Assembly (NCBI RefSeq): GCF_000321225.1
Contig: NW_004450286.1
Span: forward strand, 1,354,531-1,418,530
DNA: 64,000 nucleotides
Source: Odobenus rosmarus divergens
Lineage: Eukaryota; Chordata; Mammalia; Carnivora; Odobenidae
Direction of reading: 5' to 3'
The notes below the pieces were generated by a model. That model ran no database searches and had not been told where the DNA came from. It saw only the letters and a program-made list of their open reading frames with translations. Of the stretch, positions 1 to 11,602 are shown piece by piece. The position numbers and the translations under genes were made by a program. The stretch's first letter is position 1. Each line of letters opens with the position of its first letter.

Positions 1-280
1 AAAGTGCCTGTTACACAGCTGTGCTCACTTAGAGGAAAAGTCATCAAGGTGTGCACTAATGATCTGTTTTTATAGAGCACCTCAATGCACGTTTCAGAAA
101 TATATGCAGATTAAAAAGAAAATTCATTATTTTCTAGTAATGTTGTTCGCTGACCTGCAGTGTGACACGGCCCCCCCCCCCCCAGCAGAGGGTATCTGGT
201 CGACAGTGACTCACTTCCAAAGGACTTGCCCAAGCAGTGGGTGATTCTCTGGCACCTCTACCCAAGTCTCAGGACCTTAC

Positions 281-380
281 CTATATCTTCCTTGAGGTCA
301 ATTTCGGCTGTGGTTGGGTGGACAATGCCCTCCACTCTCATGGAGCCAATATGGCTGATGTCACTCTGGGTCAGGGACAG
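281..380 (-). CDS. MACROH2A2: MACROH2A2 coding exon 6 (start of macro domain)
   Basis: Encodes residues 197-229 plus the first base of codon 230 of macroH2A2, beginning LSLTQSDISHIGSM and ending EIDLKEDI. The acceptor (gctgacgcag, intron side at 381 and above) and the donor (gtaagg, 280 and below) are both consensus. The exon starts in phase 0, matching the end of the previous exon, and leaves one base for the next exon, which is off the left edge. This is the first beta-alpha part of the C-terminal macro domain, the roughly 190-residue globular module that separates macroH2A from ordinary H2A and sits outside the nucleosome core. The loop that binds ADP-ribose in active macro domains reads VHPTT here (residues 216-220) instead of the usual V-N-x-x-N. 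This agrees with the known inability of macroH2A2 to bind ADP-ribose. The gene is cut by the window: about 140 C-terminal residues are missing. Confidence 0.96.
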
Positions 381-1866
381 CTGCGTCAGCAAGGAAAGAT
401 GGAGAGGGTGGGAAAGATCAGATCCAATTAAAAAAATCTTCACATTTTACCTCCCATCTGTTAATTCTCTCAGTTATTTATAGCGAATGTCCACACACAG
501 GGCTGTGGCATTGAGTGACTGTCAAGTTTGCCAGGTGTTTGGTCTTCGGTGGGCTTTTCGGAGCTCAGTGGATTGGATTTTCACTGTGACTCTGGCAGCG
601 TGCAACAGATCTGCCTCCTCTTCCAGGAGCAGGAAAGGGCCCTCCCCTCTTCTTCCTTTCCCTAGAGCTACGCCTCCGTCTCCCAGGCCCGGGGAACTTG
701 GTGTGGGGTGACACACGGTCAGAGCGTCTCCTAGGAGGGAAGCCCGGGCTGGCTCTCCACCCTCCCCTCAGCACCCCGCATTCTTCCTGGAGCAACCCAG
801 ACCTCTGGGGGCAGGGGTGTGCGGCTGATGGACCCTGCTCAAGACACGTGATGGACTCTGGGATTCTGACCTGCCTACGTCGGGCCACCTTACCTTTTGG
901 GGACCACGTTCTTGGGGCTACACTTGTGAAATGCTGCCCTAGGTGCTCACAGCTGAGCGGAATGCAGGGCACTTTCCATAGTCTCCCCTGTGAGCATGAC
1001 AGCCATGTCCCCCTACGTAAGGGAGAGAAAGCTAATCGTCATGCGGCTGTGGCCAGCCCCCGGAGGGGACCTCAATTCCACCTCTTTGTTTCCCTGCGTT
1101 CATCAGTGAAAAATGAGGAACCCGGCCCATGTACACTCTTCCCTAACACGCTCTTCCCATTTGCTTCAGTAGAGGTGGATCCTATTACCAGGCTGCAAAC
1201 ATTCAGCTACCGGAGATGAGATTCACTGACTGTTTTCCTGTGTGTGTCTTACTTCAGCCCCGTATGACATGATAGATAAATGGTCTGTTCCGTAAACTTT
1301 ACGCTAGTGGGAATGAATTTTTTGCATGTCTGTCTGGGCTGCTGCAGACTATTCAAACGTATAGCCCTGTTTGTTTTCTTTTGGCAGTCGAGAAAGGCAA
1401 GCAGACTGAATTATTGGCAAATAATTCATTTGTAACACCGGGGATGTTCAGGAAACATATATTTCTATTTTCCTTTTCTGATAAATCACATCGGACCATG
1501 TCAGGCTGGCCTCCCAGAGCTGTTTGAGAAAGTTAGCGAAGGATGTTTTGGGGGGGCCAAGGAATGAGGGGGGCATGGGGAGTTCCCGGCAATGATGCTA
1601 TTCTTTCGCCTGACCAGGAAGATTCTCTAACTTTATCCTTGTCTGACCGATGTCAGCATGAATACTTCACAGCACTAAAGAGCTTGTTGACACTCACAGT
1701 GTAGACCCTGTCAAAGCTCTTTAGTCTAAATGTGAATAACTTAAGACCAGAGTGAAAAGTCCTTTTAGGGGAGCAAGGGATGAAGGAAGCATCGTTGCTT
1801 GCAAACAGGAGGTTATAAAAATGCAATAGCATTTTTACGAAAGCAGATTACAATGGTCTTTATTAC
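381..1866 (-). other. MACROH2A2: MACROH2A2 intron 5
   Basis: Intron between the linker/macro exon and the first full macro-domain exon. I recognise no transposon in it. There is a moderately GC-rich stretch around 590-1090 with open frames on both strands, but no protein similarity that I can name. A run of about 14 C lies just left of exon 6 at 169-183, in the following intron. Confidence 0.85.
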
Positions 1867-1977
1867 CTTCTGCCCTAGAACAAGGCTCTTAGAAGACAGA
1901 ATGGTGAATCCATCCCCTGGCCCATCTTCAGAGGTGGAATTTGAAGTTCCTTCTTTGTCGCTGTCCTTTGGTTTGGA
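1867..1977 (-). CDS. MACROH2A2: MACROH2A2 coding exon 5 (linker end and macro-domain entry)
   Basis: Encodes residues 160-196: SKPKDSDKEGTSN, then an acidic/serine stretch, then GDGFTILSSKSLVLGQK. The length is 111 nt, exactly 37 codons, phase 0 at both ends. The acceptor is ctaccaacag and the donor gtaata. The first half is the flexible Ser/Asp/Glu-rich end of the linker. GDGFTILSSKSL is the first strand of the macro domain. A + strand open frame over the same bases (1799-1987) is only the antisense shadow. The match to the macroH2A2 paralogue (rather than macroH2A1, which has a different linker here) is clear. Confidence 0.95.
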
Positions 1978-3031
1978 CTGTTGGTAGAAATCAGAAGGAC
2001 AGATGGGAAATAACCCAGAAAAAGCCCCAAGTGGTGTTATTAAGTTCTTCCTATGGCTACCACCACCTTGGATGTGAAAGGAAGTGGTTAGGTGTTAATG
2101 TTCTGCTGTTCTCGATGGAGGGAAGCAAGGGACAGCAATACGAGGGGGGAAAAAAGGGTGCCGCCCAAAAGAAAGAGTGTTAAAGAGCTTCACAGGTACC
2201 TGTATTCCTCACTCAAACCTGGACACAGGTATGTTATTCTTGTCCTCTGCAATGCCTGCAGCTTATGATGGCAAGCATCAGAACCAAGCAGGGTCATTCC
2301 TAGCCCACTGTTCGACCCCCTCTTCTCCCCAGGATCTCCCTGGGGCATGGAGGCAGTGGAATGGACTCTTACAAATCTTTTGTGTTATCAAGGAGGTCTG
2401 TGGAATGGAAATTTGACAACCCCTGAAGCAACGTTGTCCAATAGAACTTTCTGCGATCATGGAAATGTCCTATGCCTAGTGAGCACTTGAAATGTGGGTA
2501 ATGCAACCAAGGAACTGAATTTTTAATCTGATTTAATTTTAATGAATTCCAATTCAAAGAGCCACATGTGGTTAGTGATTATCGTACGGGGCCGCATATG
2601 AAAGTCTTACCCTGCAAATGGCATCTCCGAGCTGTGGTTACCTAGCACATCAGGCTATCCACATCCCACTGGCTGGACCCAGGGTACTGTCTATAGGAGA
2701 CACAAGTCTGGGAGACAGAGATGTTTTTGTGCACGATGCTGAGCTCTAAAGAGAAATGAAGAGCTCCAGGCTATCATCTCTCACTTAAGATTTTGATGGG
2801 AGCAGGGGAAGCATCTGGCAACGTGAAGACCACCCACGCTTTGAGTTTGGAAACCTCTAGTAGACCCTGCTTGGTGATTTAAGCTCTCGTCCCAGAGGCC
2901 CTTTGCCATTTTCTCCCAGCGGGGAGAGTCCCCAGCCTGTCAGCAATGCTGACTACACCCTCATCTTCTGATCATTCCACCTTCTCCTGTTCTCTGAGAG
3001 TCCCTGGCTCACACAGGCAACCCAGGCTCAC
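1978..3031 (-). other. MACROH2A2: MACROH2A2 intron 4
   Basis: Intron of about 1.05 kb. It holds one old hAT-like repeat (about 2436-2620). The rest shows nothing I recognise. Confidence 0.85.
2436..2620. mobile_element. Old hAT-type non-autonomous DNA transposon fragment
   Basis: Phrases 'gtccaatagaactttctg', 'gagcacttgaaatgtgg' and 'gccacatgtggttagtg' are typical of the old mammalian hAT-Charlie MITE-like repeats (MER33/MER58 style). The exact subfamily is not determined. No coding capacity. Confidence 0.65.
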
Positions 3032-3229
3032 CTTTTTGGACGTCCGTGGCTTGGCAGCCTTGGATTTCTTGCCTCCCTTCTTGCCTGACGCCGCCTTCCT
3101 TCCCCTTTTCTCTGGGGGAGGGGAGAGGATAGTTTCCGACTTGCCTTTGGTCCCTCGCTTTTTGGCCAGCAGTTCGGGGTGAATTCTGGGCAGGACACCT
3201 CCACTGGCAATGGTCACTCCTTTTAGCAG
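3032..3229 (-). CDS. MACROH2A2: MACROH2A2 coding exon 4 (docking tail and basic linker)
   Basis: Encodes residues 94-159: LLKGVTIASGGVLPRIHPELL, then the lysine-rich linker ending KPRTSKK. It is 198 nt, 66 codons, phase 0 at both ends. The acceptor is ctctttctag and the donor gtgagc. The first part completes the H2A fold and docking segment (GVTIASGGVLP, equivalent to the canonical GVTIAQGGVLP). The rest is the Lys/Arg/Ser-rich linker that resembles histone H1 tails and contacts linker DNA in the family. PPPEKRGRKA and GKKGGKKSK identify macroH2A2. Residue 140 is Ala, where I recall Thr in human. The intron donor is followed by unique sequence. Confidence 0.97.
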
Positions 3230-4495
3230 CTAGAAAGAGAAATGCGTGAACTCAGGCAGCAAAGAGCTTGCTGGTTCTGGATTTCATACAGTTCTAGCTG
3301 ATGGCAAAACAAGTGTTAAATCTGGTCTTTGCTTTCCCAGAGACACTGCATGATGGGTGGTTTAATTGGCTTTCCTGTTTCACCAGTAGAGTGTGTGTCT
3401 GTAGGGAGCAAGGCGTCCCATGGTCTCGTACAAAAAGCAAAACGAGTAAGGCACAATGAAAGGATATAGAGGCTGCAGCCAGGGGTGTTGCCGGGGCTGT
3501 GGAATTCCAGACAGAAGAGAGGCTAAAGAGCCTCCCAGGTGGGGAGCACAGCTTGACAAAACGGGGTTCAAAGGTCCATGCTAGGGCTAGACCCAGTTAA
3601 CAACAGACCAGTGGTCTCCACACTCTTGTGATCACTCTTCCGTCAGTAAAGTAGGTTTGGCCATGTGCCTCTCCATTAATGTTTATTTTGTACATAATCG
3701 ACATGTGCCACTACATTAGTATAGTGGTCACATCCCGAAGCAGCTTGGGTGCTCCAAGTGTGGGCCGCAGCCGGGGCTGGTCCACAGGCAGTTACTGTCC
3801 AGGACAAGAGAAATACAGAAATGGCAAGGAAGAGTCCAGAAACTTGTAGAGCAAGCTGACAGAGGTATTGTATATCTACTGGATCAAATAGCCAAGAATT
3901 GTGGTTTGTATGTATTTGTTTTTAAACATTTTTCTGGCAATTAGTTTTTATTGTATTTTTGGAAATTACCAGTCCATGATGGACTGGAAATAAGAACTGA
4001 TTCTTTATCGCACACAATTTGAAAAGAAAGAGATTAGAATAAAAATTCTTATACCATCTACCATCCATCTCACATTTCCTGGGGGAGGCATTCACAACAC
4101 TAGGGAATTACAACACTAGGGAATTAATTCTATGCTATGAAGAAGATTCTCCTACCCTCATCAGAATAAATCGTCAACAAAATTCGGGTGAAGAAACCGT
4201 GAATAACATCTCTGCACGGCACCTTCCCCAGCCACACACAGAGCTCACTTCTAGACAGGAAAAGAAGGTCTGGAAAGACTCAGAGTAGATAACAGGTCTA
4301 TTCCAGAGGCAATTTTCTATCTGAACGATAGAACTAGCAGAATTGGTTCTTCTCTTACACGATCTGAAAAATTGTTTTTGTATTAATATGCTTGGGAATT
4401 GTAGCAAAATGATTTATGGCCAACCGGGTCCACATGCGGTCATGTGTCCGGCAAACCCATTCTGTGGCTGGTCGAGATGTTGCAGACAGACGTAC
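3230..4495 (-). other. MACROH2A2: MACROH2A2 intron 3
   Basis: About 1.27 kb. It contains an uncharacterised old-repeat-like stretch near 3605-3800 and a 15-bp tandem duplication at about 4096-4128 (acaacactagggaatt twice). No coding signal other than frame shadows. Confidence 0.8.
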
Positions 4496-4602
4496 CTGAT
4501 TGAGCTCCTCGTCATTGGCCACTGCCAGCAGGATGTGTCTCGGCGCGATCCGGGCCTTCTTGTTGTCCCTTGCAGCATTCCCAGCCAGTTCTAGAATTTC
4601 CG
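4496..4602 (-). CDS. MACROH2A2: MACROH2A2 coding exon 3 (histone fold helix 2-3)
   Basis: Encodes residues 58-93: (A)[35 protein letters not shown]. It is 107 nt; its first codon (Ala) is split, taking G from the previous exon and CG here. The acceptor is gtgatttcag and the donor gtacgt. This is the second half of the long central helix and helix 3 of the H2A fold. It carries the acidic residues (EIxE and NDEEL) that form the nucleosome acidic patch in H2A-type histones. [10 protein letters not shown] is the macroH2A2 form. Confidence 0.97.
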
Positions 4603-5833
4603 CTGAAATCACAATGGGGAGTTAATAGGCAATCACAGCATGGGGTCTGAGCTTTCTAGAGCTTTTCTTTGGAAATGGTCTTTGAATGTAATCACACTGA
4701 TTCGTTTGTGAGTTTTAATGCCGGGCCTGGAAAGAATTCCAGAAAGCTGGAAAGAACTCAGGTTACAGACGAGGAGGATGGTTTAGCAAGACCAGGTCTA
4801 TGATCCCGTGGCAGCCTTCTAGCGGCCCTCAACATTAATTCTCCCTCACCTTCTTTAGCGTTTGGACCTCTGAGTTTTTTGTTGAGCCCATCATCACTGG
4901 AGGAAAGGGTATTTCCCACCCTGCCCTGTTGATAACGGTGGTCATGTGACTAGATTCTGGCCAATGAAGGGCAGGCGTCCTCCTGTACGGCACTTCTGGG
5001 AAGTGTCCATCAATGGCGGGACTGTGCCCTCCTTCCCTTTCTGCTGGCCGACTGAGGACGTGATGGCTGGAATTCGGCCCAGAGGAAGAACAAGATAGAA
5101 GGAACTGGAGTCTCTTATGACGGTGGAGGCTCCTGACTGGCCTGTCCTTACTCCTGGACTGTCTGCTGTAGACTTCTTTTGTATGAGAGAGAAGCAAGCT
5201 CTCCCGTGTAAGCCACAGTCAGCAGGAGTTAATGCTGACCAATACGGAGACCTAACACAGGACCTGTGTCTCTCCCAGTCTTAGGAGACCAGGGCCATCT
5301 CTGAAGAGAACAGTGATGTAGGCAAAGTCTGTCTTTGGTGCCCAATGGGACACCTTCCAGAATCTCCTTTTCCTCTTCACTTAATGCCCCAGGTCCCTCC
5401 TGTCCTAGAGGAAAGTGGATGGGAAGAACTAAATTGTGGGGTGAGGAAATGCTTAACCTGGAAAGTAAATTTGGAAGGAAGGAAGGTATTTGGGATTTGG
5501 GGGATTTCCACATATCCCTCAGGATCTGACTTTAACAAACATGTCATTTGATAAATGTAAAAGGGCTGATAAAGAAGAATTTTCCTAAAACTATCTTACA
5601 TGTCATCAAAATTTTTAGTCAAAATTAAAAAAAAAATCTATAGAATTGGTTCATGCCCTCTATATGCTTTCCCCTCCTCCTCTGTCTCTTTCTTCAATTC
5701 CAGAGGGATGTTCTGCTAATCAAATTTGTCCACCTTCAAAAGTATTAATGAGGCTTCAAAGAAAAATTCCTTCCCTTAGAAAGCTAGAGGCAATGTGCTG
5801 ATGTGCTGTCTCACTGATAATGTGGTGGCAGAG

Positions 5834-5834
<1 letters not shown>

Positions 5835-5865
<31 letters not shown>
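5835..5865. repeat. (GT)n microsatellite
   Basis: About 15 uninterrupted TG units in intron 2. Likely length-polymorphic. Confidence 0.97.
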
Positions 5866-5866
<1 letters not shown>

Positions 5867-8009
5867 GGGAGAATTTGCTGGTACAATGGCATAAATACCA
5901 AGCTCTAAAATTAACAGGCAATTCTGTGTGAGTCTTTACAATCAACCTAATTTCAAATAAATAGCACATGAAATTGCCATCACTCATAAAAATCTATGGC
6001 AATAAAAAAAACTGCATAAGTATGCCATATTAACTAAGCAAATGTGATTAACAAAAAATTAGAATAAAATACGCATTAGTTAAATATTTATATAGAATTT
6101 CCATAATGAAAAGTGCTAAATCACTGCAAATTCATTCTCACAATATCTTTTCCAGGTTATTAAGCAATGAATATTGTGTTTACCAACAATCCATTTATAT
6201 GATGGCCGTGTTTTTGGAATCAAAGGCTGGGGGACTGCAGTTTGGGAAGTATGAGCACATTTGTTGGGACAATGGGATAGAGTATTTGAAATTCATGCCC
6301 TATTAGGTCATCTGGTTGGCTGCGTTCAAGCTGCTGCCCAACCCTTTCTTTCCCTTACAACAAGGGTACCCATCACAAAGAAATGTAGTTATAAAGCTTT
6401 CACTAATAGGCGGGCTTTTTGGACTCTAGGTTAAAATGTACAGCCCCCCCTTGTGTTCAACACAAAGGAGTTGCCTGCACCTGCTCATCTTGGGGGCCCC
6501 ACACCTGGGAAGAAGGAGCACTCTCTTCTTTTTTCTAGATTGGGTGGGGGGGGTCGAGGAGCCTCCCACTTTTAAGCTTCTGAGCAACAGAATTTAATCT
6601 AGCATCTCGGACTACCACTTTCTTGCCCATGTCACCCGCACTTAGAGGACCTTGAGCGTCCTGCCAAGTTCCGCAAATTAGCTATCAGCATGGGAGGCTG
6701 GGCTAAATGGGAAGCCCTACAGACTTGGAGGCTTCAGGAAGCACCTGAGGTCGGGTTACTTTCAGCTTGACAGACAGACAGATGCATGGACGTTGGATTC
6801 ACAGATGGACAGCCCGCTGGAATCCAAAGCTGCCCAGCCAAAGACTGAGGGAGAGATGCAGTAGGCAGTCCCGTGCGGGGCACACAGGCGAGGCTCGGCC
6901 AGCATGCCACTGGGCTCCCGTACTAGCCCTTCCCAAATCAGTTAGAGGAGAGAAAAACCTCGATTCTGTGCTCCAGTGCAAAAGCAGAGGTAGACTTTTG
7001 CTCTAGAAAGAGAAAAACTTCTTAATAATACACAGCTGAAAATCTAGACCAAGGACTTCTCTGTTGGATATTTGGTCTGACCATTCCTTTCAACAAGGAC
7101 TTCATGGTTTAAATGTCTGAAATAGCATTAATCATTATTAATATTTTCAAATGTTATTATGACCAATCTATTCACACGAACTATAAATGTTTGTTACATT
7201 CTTGAGTGATTTTATTGATCTTGAGAACATAAGTATCCTTCTATTGGCAGTCAGTAGGAAAAATGGATTTATACAGCACAAATTTGTTTTGCTGAAAATT
7301 TTGTGAGAAGATTATTATTCTGGTAAGTGGTGGAGACTTCCATGGAAGTCTATAGACTTCTATATTCTTGAAAGTCACACTTCCAGCAATAGGAACCATC
7401 TGGAATACCGCTTAGAATCTGGTCATAAAAAAATGATTTCTGTAGCCAAAAGGGAACATGTTGGAAAGCTCATCATGCACATAATCTTGGAAGAGTTGGT
7501 CCTCCCATTTTGTCCACAATCTAAACCAACATTGGATACCCCAGCCCACAAGAGACGGGAAATAGTGCAGTAACTGTCAGGCTGGGACAGAGGCCACAGA
7601 GTGGCCACGCCTTCAAGACTGTCTCCTTCCTCAACCCCTTCTTCCTTACCCATTTGCCCATGAGGTGATGGTGCCCCCAGGGGTCTATCTGGGCCCTCTG
7701 GCCTGCCCAGGCCATGCAGTCTTCCCGGGAAACCCCATCCATTCACGGCTCTAGCTTCCCATGTGCCCATGCCACCAGATCCGCACCTCCAGTCCTGATG
7801 TGGTGTTACCTGGACAGCCTCCCTTGGGTGTTCCACAGGTAAATAGACCTCACCACGTCCCCAAATCCAAATCATTTCCTTGGGGGTGGCAGCTCTATCC
7901 ACATACAGCTCCTCCCAGAGACCTGGCAGTCCTTCCCTCCCCTTCCCCTTCTCGCCTCCTCTTGGCTTCACGAGTCACACACCTTTGCCCCTCTTTTCCG
8001 CACCCGCTG

Positions 8010-8140
8010 CCATTACCTGAGTTTAGGGCCTCTTCTCTTTGAGCCCAGATAATTGTCATGGCTGTCCAAATGGTTTCCCCGCCCCCATTTTTGTCTTCCT
8101 CCAGATCCATGCCAACAAGGCCACTGTTGGCCCATAGGCA
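8010..8140 (+). mobile_element. Possible old L2/CR1-like LINE fragment
   Basis: The text 'acctgagtttagggcctcttctc', 'ccaaatggtttcccc' and 'cttcctccagatccatgcc' resembles the degraded RT-region sequence of mammalian L2-like elements. Short and diverged. Confidence 0.35.
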
Positions 8141-9489
8141 CCTCTGTACAAATTAGATGTCCCTTCTGCCAGATACTTTACTTCCCTGATTTCGTTAGAA
8201 TAACACCCTTTACTGCCATCTGCTGGCAGTGCTCATAATAAATATACAAATCTTGGAGGTCTATGAGTGGAGTGATACTCCCTTCACTGCGGGTCCTTGC
8301 ACAGTGTACAAGCTGCACAACTGTACATGTGGCCCTGGATGCCAAAGTGATCTTTTCAAGACATAAATGTAATAAATGAAAATTAGCAGATAAAGAAATG
8401 CTTGCTGTTAAATGGAGAGACCCGATTGTCTGGAAATGATGTAAATGATGGGTTTCTATGTGACACAATGACTGAAGATGACCTGAAATTCAAGCTTTTT
8501 AAAAAACCTATTTGTCCTATCAATTAAAAATATGTTACAGAACGTTTCCTCACTACAAAAATGATTTAAATTATTCATTTTCAACATCTTACATTTATGT
8601 TATATCTATTGTTGGTAAATACAAAACTATTTTCCAGAATTGGGGGCTTGCTTTTTCAGTCCATCTTCCCTCACTTCTATTCGAGATGTGAACTGGACTA
8701 ACACTACAGATCAACAAACTGAAGTATGAATGTGATGTCCATTCTGGGAGGCTTGAGGCTGTCTCAGGTGAAAGGGACATTCTAGATGAGCAGCTCAGCA
8801 TGCATCTGCCACCAGGTTGTACAACCTCCTCCCCCTTTCTTGGGACTAGAAACACTGCATGGCTTTAACATCGTGGTGATGTGTGAACCCGGGCCCAGTT
8901 CAGAGAAATCACGCAAGACAGACTGCTCTCTCTCGCCCAGAGTAGCTGAAAATTTGTGCGACTTTCTTTTTTAGCGAAGTAGCCCCCAGCCTCCTTTTAC
9001 TGGCCATGCCTGTGACTCGAGGCCCCCTTTCCAAGGCACCGAGTGAGGAGAGAGGACTTTCAGAGCCCACAGTCATGAACCGAGGGGAGACGTAAGCTGG
9101 CCACAGGGAATTACCCACCTAGGCCCGGCGAGTCCCAGAACATTAGCTGTTTTATGAGGTTCAGTAAGGAGAGACAGGAAAGGTGATGCTCTGTGTGTGT
9201 AGGAGGAGGGTGTCGGCCAGAGGCTGATGTGCCTATATGGGGACACTGTGGTGTGCTCATCTGTACTCAGCTGCTCCTCTCCTTCTGGAAGCCAGAGGAG
9301 GGACCTACCCCCTTCAACCAGAACCTCCAGCCAGCTCCAGAGGCCCCAGGGGCCCTACTTCCCCAATAGGCCACTTGTCTCCAGCATCTCTAGCTTCTCT
9401 CCCTCTGCCACGGATGCTGCACCCTTGTCGGTGCCAGGAACTCCTTCAGTAGTCTGGTGAGGCCTATAGACCTTCTCAGAATAAAGGGT

Positions 9490-10035
9490 TTTTTAAAATT
9501 GTGATAAAATATACAGAACATGAAATTTACCATTTCTAAGTGAATAACTCAGTGGCATCAATTACATTCCCAGTATTGCGCAACCGTCCCCACCATCCAT
9601 CTCCAGCACTTCCGCAGCCTAAATGGAAGCTCCGTGCCCATTAACTATAATGCCCATCCCCCTTGGCCCCTACAACTGCCTCTCCATGCTCTGTCTCTAT
9701 AAATTTCACTACTCTGATACTGCATCAAAGTGGAATCGTGTAAAATTTGTCTTGTTATGTCTGCGTATTTCGATCTCATTTTGCAGAAAGTCTTCAAGGC
9801 TCAGCCACATGGAGCAGGTATCGGAACTTCCTTCCTTTTTAGGGCTGAGTAACATTCCACTGCATGGACAGACCATGTTTTGTTTACCATTCATCTGTTG
9901 ATGGACACTTGGGTTGTTTCCATTTTTTGGCTACTGTGTATAATGCCGTATGAATATTTGTGTATAAATATCTGTTTAAGTCTCTGATTTCAATTCTTTT
10001 GGGTGAGCATATACCCAGGAGTGGAATTGCTGGGT
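9490..10035 (-). mobile_element. Old L1 3' part (L1M-type), left half of a split element
   Basis: Read on the + strand this is the antisense of an L1M-type end: 'ataaaatatacagaacatgaaatttaccatt', 'ctgttgatggacacttgggttg', 'aattgctgggtcatatg'. It stops abruptly at 'cacacttaac' where a younger L1 begins. The matching continuation ('tttaactttttgaggaacc') is found 4 kb away at about 14060, so the two halves were one element. Confidence 0.85.
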
Positions 10036-10286
10036 CATATGATAATTCCACACTTAACTTTTTTTTTTTTTACCTTAAGCATTTTATCTTTAATTCCAAT
10101 ATAGTTAACAGAGTGTAGTATTAGTTTCAGGTGTACAATATAGTGATTCAACACTTCCATACAACACCCGGTGCTCATCACAGCAAGTGCCCTCCTTAAT
10201 CCCCAGCACCTGTTTCACCCATCCCCCCAACCACCTCCCCTCTGGTAGCCACCAGTGTGTTCTCTGTAATTAAGAGTCTGATTCTT

Positions 10287-10493
10287 GGGGCGCCTGGGCG
10301 GCTCAGTCGTTAAGCGTTTGCCTTCGGCTCGGGTCATGATCCCAGGGTCCCGGGATCGAGCCCCGCATAGGGCTCCCAGCTCCTCGGGAAGCCTGCTTCT
10401 CCCTCTCCCACTCCCCCTGCTTGTGTTCCTGCTCTCACTTTGCCTCTCTCTGTCAAATAAATAAATAAAATCTTTAAAAAAAATTTAAAAAAG
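10287..10493 (+). mobile_element. SINEC (Can-SINE), full length, + strand
   Basis: Head 'ggggcgcctgggcggctcag', tRNA-like B box, CT-rich block and (AAAT)n tail. Flanking duplication 'agagtctgattcttgg' / 'agagtgattcttgg'. Inserted in the 3' UTR of the young L1. Confidence 0.95.
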
Positions 10494-10691
10494 AGTGATT
10501 CTTGGCTTGTCTCTCTCTTTTTTTCTTTTGTTCATTTGTTTTGTTTCCTAAATTCCACATATGAGTGAAATCATATGGTATTTGTCTTTGTCTGACTGAC
10601 TTATTTGGCTTAGCATAATACTTTCTAGCTCCATCCACAACATTGCAAATGGCAAGATTTCATTCTTTTTGATGGCTGAGTAATATTCCAT

Positions 10692-10712
10692 GGTGTGTGT
10701 GTGTGTGTGTGT
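10692..10712. repeat. (GT)n microsatellite within L1
   Basis: About 10 GT units replacing the usual 'tgtatatata' of the L1 3' region. Confidence 0.9.
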
Positions 10713-11093
10713 ACCACATCTTCTTTATCCATTCATCTATCAATAGATATCTTGGGTTGCTTCCATAATTTGGCTATTGCAAATGATGCTGCAATAAACA
10801 TAGGGGTGCATGTATCCCTTTGAATTCATGTTTTTGTATTTTTTTGGGTAAATACCCAGTAGTGCGATTGCTGGATTATAGAGTAGTTCTTTTTTAATTT
10901 TTGAGGAATCTCCATACTAGTTTCCAGACTGGCTGCACCAGTTTGCATTCCTACCAACAGTGCACAAGTGTCCCTTTTTCTCCACATCCTGGCCAACACC
11001 TGTTGTTTCTTGTGTTTTTGATTGTGAGGTGATATCTCATTGTGGTTTTGATTTATATCTCCCTGATGATGAGTGATGCTGAGCATATTTTCA

Positions 11094-11180
11094 TGCGCCT
11101 GTTGGCCTGGATGTCTTCTTCGGGGAAATGTCTACTCACGTCTGGATGTCTTCTTTGGGGAAATGTCTACTCATGTCTTC
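11094..11180. repeat. 36-bp tandem duplication within L1
   Basis: 'ggatgtcttcttcggggaaa' and 'ggatgtcttctttggggaaa' begin two successive copies (about 11109 and 11142) of one L1 segment. Typical L1 copies have it once. Confidence 0.75.
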
Positions 11181-11352
11181 TGTCCATTTTTAAAATTGGA
11201 TTATTGGTTTTTTGAGTGTTGAGTTGTCTAAGTTTTTTTAAATATATTTTGGATACTAACCCTTTATCAGATAAGTCATTTGCAAATATCTTCCCCCATT
11301 CAGTAGGTTCTCTTTTAGTTTTATTGATTGTTTCCTTTGCTGTGCAGAAGCT

Positions 11353-11602
11353 TTTATTTTATTTTATTTTATTTTATTTTATTTTATTTTAAAAGATGTA
11401 TTTATTTTAGAAAGAGAGAGAATGTGCACACAAGTGCACAGGGTGGGAGAAGGGCAGAGGGGGAGGGAGAGAGAGAGAATCTCAAGCAGACTCCCTGTGG
11501 AGTGTGGAGCAGACATGGGGCTCCATCTTGGGGCCCTGAGATCATGACCTGGTCCGAAATCAAGAGTCAGACACTCAACTGACTGATCTACCCAGGTGCC
11601 CC
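11353..11602 (-). mobile_element. SINEC, - strand, with (TTTTA)n tail
   Basis: Pentanucleotide array (TTTTA)8 at 11353-11392, then the reversed SINE body ending 'cccaggtgcccc'. Target duplication 'agaagcttttatttt' / 'acaagctttttatttt'. Inserted in L1 ORF2. Confidence 0.95.

Noticed and set aside
169..183. Run of C near exon 6
   Set aside because: A simple homopolymer in an intron; length is also unreliable in sequencing. Not given as a finding.
1799..1987. + strand open frame of 62 codons
   Set aside because: Exactly antisense to MACROH2A2 exon 5. The minus strand has the splice sites and the known protein.
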